64,000 bases of DNA, taken from positions 12,362,414-12,426,413 of the forward strand of contig CM067452.1 in NCBI GenBank assembly GCA_034508935.3, given 5' to 3'. Below are positions 9,453-20,779 of this stretch, one piece after another; within the stretch, counting starts at the first letter, position 1, and each line of letters begins with the position of its first letter. Both the position numbers and the translations under genes were made by a program. Source of the stretch: Berghia stephanieae (taxonomy: Eukaryota; Mollusca; Gastropoda; Nudibranchia; Aeolidiidae). Under the pieces are notes generated by a model. It had not been told where the DNA came from and made no database searches. It saw only the letters and a list, made by a program, of their open reading frames with translations.

Positions 9453-10091
9453 TTATAGGTCGGTAATTTGCGGCTTCATTTGCTTGTTTTCCTTCTTTCT
9501 TAATTGGGACAATAAAAGCCTTTTTCCATATATCTGGTATTTTACCAGTTTTCCAAGTGCTGTTGTAGAGTTGTAATAGCTTCTTTTTGCTTTCTTTCCA
9601 AGATGGATAAGCATCTCATTTGTTACTTCGTCTGGGCCTGGCGATTTCTTTGTTTTTAACACTTTGAGAGAGCTTTCTAGTTCTTCCATAGTTAGCTTCT
9701 TTGTCATTACTTCATCTATGGCTTCCTTGAGTTCCTTTTTTTGTTTTCTGCATTCTTTTCTAACCCTTTCCTTCAGTTCTTTTTCTATTGTGTTGTCACT
9801 AATTTTTTTGAACTGCTCCATGAATAGGTCTGCAGCTTGTTGTGGACTGACAAGTTCTCCTCCTTTTTCCAAAGCGGGAGGGGCGTAGTGATTCGGTTCT
9901 CTATTTAGGGCTTTTGTAAGTTTCCAAAGTTTATTTCCATCTTTTTCGAAGTTAAGGCTATGCTTTTTTCTTTCCATGCCATTTTGGATGTCGTTGCCAT
10001 TTCTTTTTTAAAGGTAGCTTCTGCCTCTTTATATGCTGCAATATTGTCATCACAGGGGTCTGCTTCAGCCTTTTCTCTTGTTTCCGATACT
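9453..10091 (-). pseudogene. LINE RT N-terminal part in shifted frames
   Basis: Contains LTKALNREPNHYAPPALEKG, LKVLKTKKSPGPDEVTNEML and a lysine-rich linker typical of the region between endonuclease and RT in LINE ORF2. It is separated from the main frame by frame changes near 9450-9600 and about 9950. It is part of the same element as 7318-9438. Confidence 0.75.
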
Positions 10092-10133
10092 TGCCGAGTC
10101 TTCAATTTTGAGCTTGATTTATAACATTTGGTA

Positions 10134-10350
10134 GGCCCTGATAGCTCAGTTGATAGAGCACTTGCTTCGCATGCAAAGGGAGCGAGATTTTGTTTGTCTG
10201 TTCTCCCCCTTCCACCCAGCAGTGATTCGGTAGCTGTTTCTGTCAGATCTAGTGGAAAGTACTTTTCGATAGATAGACTAACATCCTAACCAAGAGGGTA
10301 GCAAGAAATTGCTATTGTCCAATCCACTTGATAGAAATAGGGATTAACTT
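10134..10350 (+). mobile_element. SINE-D copy
   Basis: Head CCCTGATAGCTCAGTTGATA / GAGCACTTGCTTCGCA resembles a tRNA D-arm and A box. The body includes GTGGAAAGTACTTTTCGAT and AGCAAGAAATTGCTATTGTC, shared with 59930-60196. Confidence 0.65.
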
Positions 10351-10449
10351 AAATTTCCTTATTGTAATTTGTAATCACCTAAAAACTTAGTTCATTCGGA
10401 CAGTAAATAATTTTTTTTTTAAAATAACAATAATGAAATTCTCTTTTTT

Positions 10450-10650
10450 CATCCAATTGGGGAAATTCTTCTCCAGGATCTATTCCAAGGGAAGACTGGA
10501 ATAACCCTGGCATCAGCCTCCGTGCAGCGCCACAAATTGAGCTAGGGCGAGGTGACTTGCTCAATGCCACACAGCGCAGTGGCGGGTGATCAAATTCGGT
10601 ACCTTTCGGGTACAAAGCAAAGACCGTACCACTGAGCCACGCTGTACAAG
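10450..10650 (-). mobile_element. SINE-C (tRNA-derived), reverse orientation
   Basis: Minus strand: CGTGGCTCAGTGGTACGGTC as the A-box region and GAATTTGATCACCCG where a B box would be, then CATTGAGCAAGTCACC, then a body shared with 35040-35140. Only these two copies are seen in the window. Confidence 0.5.
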
Positions 10651-10771
10651 GTTGATACAGTGGATCAGTAGTTGTATTTTTTTTCTTTTCTTTTTTTAGA
10701 AGTTTATTTTTCATTGTCATGAAAAACTAATTTGTTTTTCTTTCCTTTTTTTTTGGTTTTTCTTCCACTAG

Positions 10772-11009
10772 TGGATTTTTCATTGAAATTGGAGCTGCCG
10801 TGACGGTTCTCATCGCTTCCAACGTCGGTATCCCCATCTCAACCACCCACTGTAAAGTGGGCTCCATCGTCATGGTGGGCCGTGTGCGGTCCAAGGACAA
10901 CGTGGACTGGTCCCTGTTTAAAAACATCTTTCTGGCTTGGATTATCACGCTGCCCGTGTCAGGGGGAATCAGTGCCTTGGTGATGTACCTACTAATGTTT
11001 ACCCTGTGA
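10772..11009 (+). CDS. SLC20A: SLC20 sodium-phosphate cotransporter, terminal coding exon
   Basis: Acceptor TCTTCCACTAG; the first base completes a Ser codon from 6287. It encodes [20 protein letters not shown], then [18 protein letters not shown], a hydrophilic RSKDNVDW, and a last helix [20 protein letters not shown] ending MFTL and TGA at 11007. [13 protein letters not shown] is the C-terminal PiT hallmark, so this is the true C terminus. The last codons, the stop and the first 3'-UTR bases are tandemly duplicated just downstream. Confidence 0.97.
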
Positions 11010-11130
11010 ATCGAATCGAAGTGAAAGAACGAAGGAAAGAGGAGGAGGAGGAGGAGACACATGTTTACCCTGTGAATCGAATCGGAAGTGAAAGAAGGAA
11101 AGAGGAGGAGGAGGAGGAGACATACACACA
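10993..11130 (+). repeat. Tandem duplication of the SLC20 stop region
   Basis: ATGTTTACCCTGTGAATCGA, followed by a purine-rich run ending GAGGAGGAGGAGACA, occurs twice in a row (from about 10995 and from 11062). Only the first copy is in frame after the coding exon; the second is in the 3' UTR. Confidence 0.85.
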
Positions 11131-11335
11131 AGGTAGCAGAAATGGTGCTGTAAGTTGCTCTATTAGGCTTCAGAAAAGTTGAGGAGCAGGCACTTTTTAA
11201 AATCAATAATGGTGAGAATTTAGGGTTTAGAGAAGGGCCAGATGAAAAAATAGAGAATAAAAATATAACTGTGTCTGTATCGGAGAACCTAAATTGGGAT
11301 CCAATTGATATGACACCCACTGCCTGGCTGAGAGA

Positions 11336-11640
11336 GAGAAATATGTGGTCTTGTGGTATGACACTCGCTTTCGGATTGGAAGGTCCTGAGTTTGAGCCTT
11401 GCTCAGCGCATAGTTCAGTCCTTGGAAAAGACTCTTTACCCGCATTCTTTCACCGTACTCGGGTAGTGTAAAATGATTACCTGGTCGTTAACAGCGTTGT
11501 CTCTTGTCGGCAAAAAAAATATATATTATCGCCTAATAGGCGTCATGTCTCGTTTCTATATGTTAAGTGTTGCTGTTGGTCAGGGACCCTTTGTAAAGCG
11601 CTTTGAGCATGTATAGTGGATATTGCGCTGTATGAGATCT
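11336..11640 (+). mobile_element. SINE-1 copy, nearly full length
   Basis: Head GAAATATGTGGTCTTGTGGT and ATGACACTCGCTTTCGGA, worn B box GAGTTTGAGCC, middle TACCTGGTCGTTAACAGCG, and 3' end GGATATTGCGCTGTATGAG. It lies downstream of the SLC20 stop, perhaps within the 3' UTR. Confidence 0.75.
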
Positions 11641-11822
11641 CAAGTTAGAGATAGAGAGAGATCATCGCCCAGTCGCACTAGCCACTGTGCTATCCATCCA
11701 TGGCGGCTCACCAATCTCTGGTTTTTCAGCCAGATGGTGAGTGTCATATCTATTGGATATCCGAGTTTGGCTCTCTGACACACACACACACACATAATTA
11801 TATATATATATATATTATCAAT

Positions 11823-12141
11823 GCTGATGGTTTTCATCGGATCCGCGGAAATCCGCTATTTTTGAGTCAGAGGAGGAATTTCGTCTTTTTCTAAAAGTTA
11901 CATTTCCCTCAATCAAATGTACTGGCAGTGAGAGATTTGATGTCTGGTGGAACAAATAGGTGCAGTTTTCCACTCACTAGAAGTTAGCTAGAGTATCAAT
12001 GATAGTTTATCATCTCAATTGCCCTAAAAAATGTGTGTGTGTGTGGGGGTGGGGGGGGGGGGGGGTGTATGCTGTAAAAATAATGGGGCTTAAAGGCATT
12101 ATTCAAAATTTTCCTCCCTTTTCAGTTTTTGGCACCATCAG
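11823..12141 (+). mobile_element. MITE-T copy
   Basis: Termini GCTGATGGT and ACCATCAGC. The interior matches 673-1145 in reverse orientation without the MITE-B block, so this is the empty-site version. It holds a (TG)n(G)n run at 12030-12066. Confidence 0.6.
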
Positions 12142-12751
12142 CACTGATATATTTATTCTCCGTGTTCATCCAGTATTTTTCTATACCCTTTATTTCTTCT
12201 CTCTTTTTCACACCAGTGATTTTGACAAAAATACCCAAATATGAGAATGTTTGCAAGAAAAAAAAAAAAAAAAAATTGAGAAAAAAGGGGGTCTTATCGA
12301 TTGAAATTGTTTTCTCATATTTTGACTCGTACAAGGACTAAGGAATAATGTATTTTTTAATCATAAAATGGGTAAGGAGTTGTGACTAGATATTCGCGGC
12401 CTCCTGTTCATTGGTCATCTGGTTCATTATTTAAACCTCTATGCTTATATTGATAAATTAGCAATTGCATCGTGCTTGTTGAATTGAAAATATAAATTTT
12501 TGTTTGAACAATTTTTTTCTTCTATTATTCTGGGTCAAAATATGAAGAGATATTCTGGATCAAAATATGAAGAGATGAAATCTCATGTTAGTGTTAGCTG
12601 TTGTTGTTTGGCAAGTCTGCTTTTGGCAAATGTGTGTGCATCGTCTGCTTCGTAATCTCCTCCTTCAGCATCCTCTTACTCTATTTATTTGTTGTTTTAT
12701 GATCAATACATTCTTGCAATATGGATCTGCTTTCTGTAATTATAGAATACC

Positions 12752-12786
<35 letters not shown>

Positions 12787-13189
12787 GTCAGCAATATTCA
12801 GGAATGCCAAATGTCCGGGTTTTTTTTCACATCTCAGTTCACATCTCATTAACCTTTTCCTGTCTCCAAGAAGAAGAAGGTCACTGACAATCCTTCCTTC
12901 TTCTCATGACAGAAATATAGAATTGTTAAAGTTATGCAACAATGGCCCGTCACTCTTGGAAAGGAAAGAGGAAAGTTTCAGAGATGTGTTTTTGTTTGTT
13001 CATTTACAAGGTTTGTTTTAGCTGAGATGTGAAGCTTCAGCTCATTTTCAGATTAAAAAAAATTTTTTTTTTTTCAAAAATCATTTGTCATCCTGATCCC
13101 TGAATATTATATTGTAAAGGTCAAGGTTAGTGTTTGAGACAAAACTGTCGAGAGTCACTCGTGTGATATGAAGACATTTCTGGTTATGA
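12142..13189. other. No gene seen; low-complexity tracts
   Basis: Holds an A-run (about 12258-12275), a short tandem TCTGGATCAAAATATGAAGA pair near 12540-12575, and (ATC)n at 12749-12786. It could be part of a long SLC20 3' UTR, but nothing shows this. Confidence 0.4.
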
Positions 13190-13463
13190 ATTAACCAGTT
13201 AATTTGCCATACTCTGGAAATACACGTATTTTTAAAAATTTGGCCAGAAAACTCGTCCTTCAACCATCGATTGATTTAAATGACCCTCACCTTGGCAAAA
13301 ACTCTCAAACCCGGGACTTTATCGAAGTCTTCAAGAAGTCCCGGGTTTGAGAGTTTTTGACAAGGTGAGGATTATTTAAATCAATCGATGGTTGAAGGAC
13401 CAGTTTTCTGGCCAAATTTTTTAAATACCGTGTTTTTCCAGAGTACGGCAGTTAACTGGTTAA
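13190..13463. mobile_element. Foldback element FB-C, complete
   Basis: A near-perfect palindrome. The left arm starts TTAACCAGTTAA...CATACTCTGGAAA; the right arm ends TTTCCAGAGTACGGCAGTTA then ACTGGTTAA. The centre is at about 13320-13336 between two CCCGGG-containing blocks. Partial relatives are at 23531, 45399, 48560 and 53400. Confidence 0.8.
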
Positions 13464-13839
13464 TAGATAAGCTTTAATCCTCGGCCTTGTACTTTGTACA
13501 TATTTATTATTTTCATTATCTCAAACAAACACTAAACATTACCATTTCCATTTCCAATCATATCAACCGTTTAGATAGAAGCTGTAAATAGACTAGGGGC
13601 TTAATAAATGATATTTAAATGGTACAGATTACAGCAATCAATTCGATATTGCATTTCAACTTGTAGAATAATATGTTGTATATCGTTATTTTTAATGCAT
13701 TTGAAATCAGTGGGTTATTACACTTTTTCTAAAGATATTAGAAATATTTATTTTTGTTATTTAAAAATAAGATTTTTTGGGGGTATTTTTGTGAATATAA
13801 TTTGTCTAGTCTTAAATCAATTGATACCATGCAATCATT

Positions 13840-14141
13840 ATCTCATTTTCTCAAATGTCCTTTTGTCATGCTACCCTTCTGTTTGGAACTCTCTTCCAAT
13901 TTCCTCAAGAAAACGAAGTACAGAAGCTATTTTTAAAGACAAATATTAATATTTATTTTATTAGGAAATATTTGATAGATTGCGACCAGTTTCCGCTTTA
14001 TCGACTATTTTTCATGGTCTTGAGCATGTTTTGTGTTTGACCTGTAATTGTAGCTTGGATATTTGTATTGAAAAGACATCTAGAGTTGTTTGTATATAGC
14101 ATAGGTGCTGTATTACAAAATTTTCATTATTATTATTATTT
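13840..14141 (+). mobile_element. LINE ORF2 C-terminal fragment and (ATT)n tail
   Basis: Conceptual translation gives PSVWNSLPISSRKRSTEAIF then, in another frame, a short FIRKYL-like end. This is typical of the last residues of CR1/L2/Jockey-type ORF2 proteins (xxWNSLPxxIRxxxSxxxFK). The 3' end is AAAATTTTCATTATTATTAT. It is heavily decayed; the 5' limit is unclear. Confidence 0.5.
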
Positions 14142-15400
14142 CCTTTTTGAAAAAAATTGTTTAGACTCGGGTAATAAAACTGGTAGATAAGGCTTTGATT
14201 CTTTGATTTCTTTTCTCTTCTTTCACTCTTTGCTGACCTCGAGAAATTTGGAACATCTCTAGAGCTGATCTCAAATGTTCCCCTGAATGTATCACCATTT
14301 TTTATAGTCTTGTTACTGTTACCGGCCTGGCGCCCAACGGACTTTAAATCCTCAAGTTCTCTTCTTGTAGGTTTTATAGAAAAATATGTCTTGAATTAAT
14401 ACTAACTTCTTCATAGCGAGAAATATGGAAAGAAATAATTGATCTCTTTTATCATGTTGTTTTGATGGCGGGCACAAAGTCTAATGAAATTCATGGTATT
14501 ACCCAGTGATTAGTCAGTGCCAGATCAAGGAGCAATTACAGTAAAACGTGAATACAACGGTGGTAATTCTTTTTTTTTTTTTTTTTTGTTTTTTTTGGAA
14601 GGTGTTGTATTCATTGATGAGATTATTGTTACACATAGCAAGGTATTTGAATGTAGATGAGTTTGTAAATTTGACAATGCTTAATGGTGAACATGGATTA
14701 TGTAGGGTAGTCAATGGAAATGGCTGAACAAGTCGCTGGATGTACTTTGAGATGCGTGCTTACATAGCTGCCTATTTGAAATTTCAAAGATTCGTAGTTT
14801 CCAAGGAAAAAACAAAAAAGAAAGAAAAAAAGTCACTCTAAATAGCTTCACAAATAAGCAATTTGCTCTCAGAATGGTTCAAAAATGCTCCAAAGTCTTG
14901 AATATAGGTTTTATGATGCTAAACTTTCCTTCTCAAACAAGATTTATTGAGTCAAAGAGACCTATGCAGCTCTGTAGCTGGAGACCTGGCAGGTCTGCGC
15001 TAATAAAAGGGAATTTTGGGACTTTCCCCTCATGAGAATGGGAATTTCCCAATAACATGATAGATAGTTTGTTCTATTTCTGCATACTTTCACGAAATTT
15101 TAAAGTCAAATTTGCACTTAAATTTTTTTTTAAAATTTTGTGTGTGTGTGTTGTTGAAGGCACCTGAATGTTTAAAGGGTTCAGTAATCTTTGAAGCAGT
15201 TTTTTCTCAAAACCTTTTTTTTTTTCTACAGATTGTCTGTCAACTTCAAATTTCTATAACTCAATCGAATTTGTAACGTTTTCTCTTGAAATAAATATTG
15301 TAGAGAATTGTCCACTCTTATTTTACTCCTTATCAATAGATAAGTAAATCAATTTCCATAAAATGCGACATGTGGGCCATTTCCTACAGTGCCTCACACA
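14142..15400. other. No gene or clear repeat seen
   Basis: AT-rich single-copy-looking DNA with T and A homopolymers. Reading frames are short and without recognisable motifs. Confidence 0.4.
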
Positions 15401-15792
15401 TGTGTCAGTACATGACATAATCAGTCAGAAGGTGAAAATTTTGGATTTGCATTTTTTTTTCTTTCATTTTCTGAAAGAATATGCTTCCCAGAGCATTTTA
15501 ATCTTTATTTGAAGTAAATCGGGTGATTTTTCATGAAGTTGTGGTCTGATGTATGGAAAAGGTATCCAGCAACTTTTCTCAAATTTCATACTTTTTCAAC
15601 TTGGCTAGCTGTAAAAAAATATTTAGAAGTGATATTAAGCTTTGATATTTCCCGAAGATGTACAGAAAGGATTAATTGAATCATTTACGACAAGAAATTA
15701 TTTTTGATCAAAATTGACCTTCTAACCAAACTTGGCAATATCTCAGTTCAAACCTTTTTACTATCCGACTGATTATGTCGTGCACTGACACA
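15401..15792. mobile_element. MITE-O with ~28-bp inverted ends
   Basis: Left end TGTGTCAGTACATGACATAA then TCAGTCAG; right end is its near reverse complement (CCGACTGATTATGTCGTGCA then CTGACACA). The ~390-bp interior has no coding potential. A left-end fragment recurs near 20220. Confidence 0.65.
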
Positions 15793-16442
15793 AATAACAC
15801 TTTCAACATTTTATATATATATGCAATGATATTGTCAAGAATTATCATTTGTTATGTTGCTGTTATTCTTGTTATATATTTACTTTTAATTTTTGGATTG
15901 ATTTCAATTCATGTGATAGATAATTAATTAAGTTGCTTTGTATTTCAAGGACAGTCTGTTGCCCTTGGATTTTTTAAAAAATGTGCCATTCGATTTTGAA
16001 GGGGTAGATATTTGGATCCATTCATTCGTTATAATTTTCATCATTCTTATTACCTTCACCGCTGTCATTCTTTTGGTTTTCGTGAAATTATATTTTTTAG
16101 CGTGGCATTTAGAAATATAACACTCAAGACTCTCTTTTGAGTAAATGGTTGAAAGATAAATTTTCATATTAAAAAAAAATAATAAAACAAAAAATATATA
16201 GATGGATAAATCTATATATATATAATAAAACAAAACAAAACAGAAAAAAAAAAAATAAATAACGGTGCAGTGAATTTATTTTGATATACTTAATTTTTAA
16301 GAAAATAGGAATGCAGATTCAAATATTTTTGGGTTATGTTTTTTTTTTGTTTTTTTTTTTTTAATGATCTTGCTTTGTAAATATATATTATTATTTGTAC
16401 AAAGGTAATAAGTCATTCTGTAAATATAATTAATAGATAGGA
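15793..16442. other. No gene seen; AT-rich
   Basis: T/A-rich DNA with a run of short A-rich AATAAAACAAAA motifs at 16180-16260. No coding signal recognised. Confidence 0.35.
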
Positions 16443-17062
16443 CTGGGTGGGGTTCCTGACCTCCCATAGTGGGCAGGGGGGTACATACTGTGTCTTTTAT
16501 CCCCTTATATCTGTTTTCCAACATGCTTTCTGTCTTTGTCTTGGAATGAGATTACTTGGTTTTGTCCTGGCCCTAGCCGTTATCCTGGCTGGGAGGGAAA
16601 CAGTCAAATGCATAGTTATTGTTTTGGGAGATGATATTTTTTTTCCTTGTAAATCATCTCTCTGTTATGTATTATTATATTTGTTATTTTGATTGTATAA
16701 TGTAAGCATTTGAGTGTATTCCTCTTTGCATTGGATTTTGTGCTTGTGTCCGGATGAGACTTATAGGTGATCTCAAACTAAGTACATTGGTGGTAAGCTG
16801 TTGGAATCTACATCTGATCCCTATTTGCTCCCAGTTCCCCTATGTCTTACTTTTTCTTGGGTGCTTTTTAATTGTAATACTAGAACTTTTTTTTTACTAT
16901 CCCATTTTCTTCCTTTTTACTGGCACTGATATAACCTAAATGTGTTTCAAGCGCTGGAAAACCCTTAAAAACAAACAAACAATCTTCCTTTTTACTGGCA
17001 CTGATATAATCTCAATGTGTTGCAAGCGCTGTAAAACCCTTAAAAACAAACAAACAAAGAAA
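16443..17062 (+). mobile_element. RP-A copy with duplicated 3' tail
   Basis: Starts CTGGGTGGGGTTCCTGACCT, the family's fixed 5' end, and runs to the hairpin and tail at about 16920-16982. A second hairpin-tail unit follows directly (16984-17062), so the 3' end is present twice. Confidence 0.75.
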
Positions 17063-18770
17063 CAAATGTATTTTGACTGATTTAGTTTTAGCTCTCGATT
17101 CTTCTCACACAAGTCAGAAGGATAAGGAAATCTCTAGATTGAAATGAAGACTGGTTTTATAAAACTCCCTAACTCTTCCCCCCCCCCCATTTTGAGATAT
17201 TGAGGATTATTTCCCCAGAAAATGTCTCATTCGGTCTATTATTTTATCCCATTTAAACTTCAAATTCTTATCAATCTATGGAAATTCTTGTGCCATTGAT
17301 GCTTAAAATAAAATTTACGTTTCAATTTATTTCGTGAATGGTAAAAATCTCAAAAAGTAGAAAAATCGACTTGATAAGTTTTGGAAAACCAGCCTTGAAA
17401 TATACAAAAACTGTAAATAATTAATGTATAAATAATAAACGAATCAGTGTGAGTCCTGATGTTTTGATATTGATAATCTGTTCATAGCTACTATGTATTG
17501 CCATTTGTCTCCCTACTGATGGTGTATCATTTGTATTCATTCCCCTAAATATGTATTGTTGTTAACGTCTAAAACCAAATTAAACCATAGTGTGTTGGCT
17601 TTAATAATAATAATAATAATATGATTATAATAATGATAATGATAATAGTAATAATTAAAGTAATAATAACATTTATGCATAAATGTCAAAGCCTATGTCT
17701 TGCACTATGCTAAGGAGTCTATTTAATTTAAGCCATTGCAAATGGTTTGTTTTTACTCCTTACTTCTTTCACAAAGAGAGCACATGATTCCATTCAAAAC
17801 GGCCCCAGTTACATGGTTGTTGTCAATCCAATCCATTCGATGAAAACTATAAAGGTTGTCAGTTATCGCAAGATAGTCATGGGAGAAGTAATTATAATTA
17901 TTCCGTCTACTTTGATGCTGATAGGAGCCACTTGGAAGAAGCGCTGCGTCACGTGATCACTTTTAGCGTTGATCACTTGAGCCCACCAACTAATTATAAT
18001 TATAGAATATATTAATATACTGCCAATCCTGTAGTCCTTGGTATGGTGCACATTAGCAAGGGAACGAACCAAATATGCTGTCGTGAACGGATTTCCCAAT
18101 CTCGTTCACGATGTAAAAAATAAGGAAGAAGTTTAGAAAAAGTCTCCACCGAAGTGGGCGTTCTCCATATATGTAAAGGACATATATGGGCGGTTAAAAA
18201 CTGCTCTAGAGCACTTCGGAATCGTCCCGGTCTAGCCTGATTTTTATAACATACCAAAAGTATGGCGGATCGGATCTTAGTAGCAGATACAACGATGGGC
18301 GAAGATAGTTGATATGTCTGTTTCAAATAAGGCTGTAGATAGTCGAGAGAAAGAATGAAAGGTGTCGCGAGCTTTTAAAGGGTAGAAATGATGACGTCAC
18401 GTTTACGCGGGAGACAGTGAACGAACACAACATGAAGATTACTCACAACAGCTCGATCGAGACACTGACAGTCATGACATGACAAACACTCACAACAACA
18501 ACAACAACAACAACCTATCACAATAATCTTCCCCACAATGCACCAATTATATAAATCAGAAATAAATATATTTATTTTACTAATATAAGTTTATGCCATT
18601 TGATGGTTGTACTCGTGATTCATGAAATAATTATTTTGAAAAAAAAAGGAGAATTTGCGGTACGTTTTTAAAGGTACTTTTGAAATATCATCTCTGGAAA
18701 AAAACAAACAAACCGCACCTTCTGATTTCTGATGAGATTAAATTAAACCTGAGACATTTTGAGCTCTGAG
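17063..18770. other. No gene recognised
   Basis: Contains (TAA)n near 17605-17660 and a segment around 18060-18420 with short frames only, such as a 16-codon frame MADRILVADTTMGEDS in a good start context at 18263. I see no splice sites or homology to support a gene. Confidence 0.35.
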
Positions 18771-18775
18771 TGCAG

Positions 18776-19335
18776 TCTTCTGACCTCCCATGGTAGGAGG
18801 TCACTTGCTGTGTCTTGCGAATTGCTTTCTATCTTTGTGTGTTTTAAATGAGATTACTTGGTTTGTCCTGGCTCCAGTCTGAGTCTTTGGCCGAGAGGGA
18901 AACAGTCAAAAGTATTAGTTTTGGGTGATTTTTTTGTATAAAGTTTTGTATGCATTTGAGTGGGATATTGTGCTGGTGTCTGGACGAGACTTTTAGGTGA
19001 TCCCAAACTAGTACACTGACAGTGTGCTCTTGGAATCTACATATGTTTCCTATGTGTACCATTCCCCTTTGTCTTACCTATTCTGGTATGATTTCAATTT
19101 GTAAATCTAGATTTTTTTTTACAACCGTATCCCATTTTCTTCCTTTCTACTGGCGCTTATATAACTTGAATGTATTGCAAGCGCCGTAAAACCCTTTTAA
19201 ACAAAATCAAACAAATCTGGATTTTAATTTTTTTTTGGGACAATCCCATTTTTTTTATCCCTTTTTACTGGATATGAAATGATCTTAATGGGTCGTGAGA
19301 GCTATAAAACCCTTAAAAACAAACTCAACAAACCA
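18776..19335 (+). mobile_element. RP-A copy with a second, degenerate tail
   Basis: 5' half from CTGACCTCCCATGGTAGGAG through TTGGCCGAGAGGGAAACAGT; hairpin and tail at 19155-19210. A diverged repeat of the hairpin-tail (AAATGATCTTAATGGGTCGT then GAGAGCTATAAAACCC) follows to 19335. Confidence 0.65.
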
Positions 19336-19791
19336 AAATCAATACTGCATATCATCAGTGTAATCTAAATGATTTTATTTACACATTTAGTTGTAAGTTA
19401 AGGGGTAACCTAACCAAATAATATTTGTGATTTTATCAGATCAGGACAAGACAATCCTATGTTGTAATAATAATAATAATAATAACCAGTTTACATGAAA
19501 ACTACCAACATCATTTGTACTGACCACATACTATTATGTTTATACATTGGATTATTTAACAATGTTTTTTTTTCTTCTCTTTTCTGAATTGTTTTTATGA
19601 ATGAATTGTACATGGAGATAATTCACAAACCATCTAATTCATCATCATGATAATTCGTAAAACCTCAACACGTACGTCTTCCAAATGACTTGTTTATAGT
19701 GAATTAATTACCCTATGATAATATTTTGACCCGTAATCTCAAAGCAGTATCATGTCGGGATGAACAAGGGGCTGGAAATGGGACAATTGGA

Positions 19792-20089
19792 TTCAATAGT
19801 CTGATGTCACGCCGCCCAGCAACGGTGGCCATCTTGGTTCTAAACAGAAGAAAATCATTACTTTTTATTCTTCATGCTGGCTAGAACTTTTCATATGCCT
19901 TGTGAGTGATCAGAATGTGTAAAAGTCAAAACATGATCAAATTTATATTTTATTTTCCTCTGGATACGCTTTTATGCTCGCCGGAGAAATATTTTATAAC
20001 GGGCGTCCGCCATTGTTCCGATAGTGTAGAGCCAGTGTTACTAAGTTACCATGCGTCATTAGGAAGGAAGTGACGTTACGACTGTTGAA
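19792..20089 (+). mobile_element. MITE-H copy
   Basis: Left end TTCAATAGTCTGATGTCAC, right end GTGACGTTACGACTGTTGAA; the two are imperfect inverted repeats. The ~300-bp body is shared with 38625-38924, 44563-44849 and the split copy at 50677-52312. Confidence 0.8.
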
Positions 20090-20289
20090 GAGTATTAACC
20101 TCAAATAGAGAGAGAAAAAACATTTGGGTGATTAATATCTACTAGGCTGGAGAATAAATAGATACAGGCCTGCCGTCCAGTATGATTTCTTGTATTATAT
20201 AATACACTTTGAGGACCAGAATATGATATGTGTCAGTGTAATCGGTGGGAAGGTGAACATTTTCGATTTGCATTTTTAAAATGTTTTAT

Positions 20290-20660
20290 TTGCTATCCTA
20301 TCCCATTTTATGCTCTTTTACTGGCGCTGACCTAAATATGTCGCAAGCGCTGTAAAACCCTTACAAACAAAACGAAGAAAACCAAAAAAAATTATTCGAG
20401 TGTATTCCTTTTAGTGGGGACCTGCACTTGTGTCTGGATGAAACTTTTAGGTGAGCTCAAACTAAGTACACCAATAGTGTGTTCTTGGAATCGACATCTG
20501 TTCCCTATTTGAACCATTACCCTTACTTACTCTTATATACTTTTTATAGTAAACTTAGAATTGTTTTGACTATTCCATTTTTTCCCTTTTTTTTTACTGC
20601 CGCTGAAATGAGCTAACTGTTGTGACAAGTGCTGTAAAACCCCTGAAAACATATTTTAAA
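20290..20660 (+). mobile_element. RP-A 3' fragments
   Basis: Two pieces. A hairpin-tail (20320-20372, ACTGGCGCTGACC...CAAGCGCTGTAAAACCC) is followed by a longer 3' part (20393-20660) from GAGTGTATTCCTTTTAGTGG to a worn hairpin and tail. A MITE-O left-end fragment precedes them at 20220-20285. Confidence 0.6.
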
Positions 20661-20779
20661 ACAATACAATAACAAAGCATAAATATTCATTTTCTGAAAA
20701 TTTATTGTTTTCTTTTCGCAAGTGGAATCAATTAAAATATCAAATTAAGAAATTAAGGAACAGGCACCTAGATAAAGAA

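Larger units (their letters stand above)
7285..10091 (-). mobile_element. 5'-truncated non-LTR retrotransposon (LINE) with RNase H
   Basis: A LINE in reverse orientation in the last SLC20 intron. Its 3' end is a (GAA)n tail on the minus strand (7285-7304). A 12-bp duplication TGCCGAGTCTTC flanks it at 7273-7284 and 10092-10103. The coding part spans 7318 to about 10090 on the minus strand; endonuclease and ORF1 are missing, so it is dead on arrival. Reverse transcriptase followed by RNase H and a CxC...H...C finger is the layout of the I/Jockey-superfamily clades; I cannot name the clade. Confidence 0.9.

Noticed and set aside
10134-10200. tRNA-like gene on the plus strand
   Set aside because: Head of SINE-D; the same head and body occur at 4.1-4.3 kb and 59.9-60.2 kb, and the T-arm is not intact.
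18263-18313. 16-codon ORF in a good start context (MADRILVADTTMGEDS)
   Set aside because: No splice donor, homology or transcript evidence; short frames like this are expected by chance.
19705-19785. Short repeat shared with 46870-46945 (GTCGGGATGAAC...GCTGGAAAT)
   Set aside because: Real similarity of ~70 bp, but too short and without ends to define an element.
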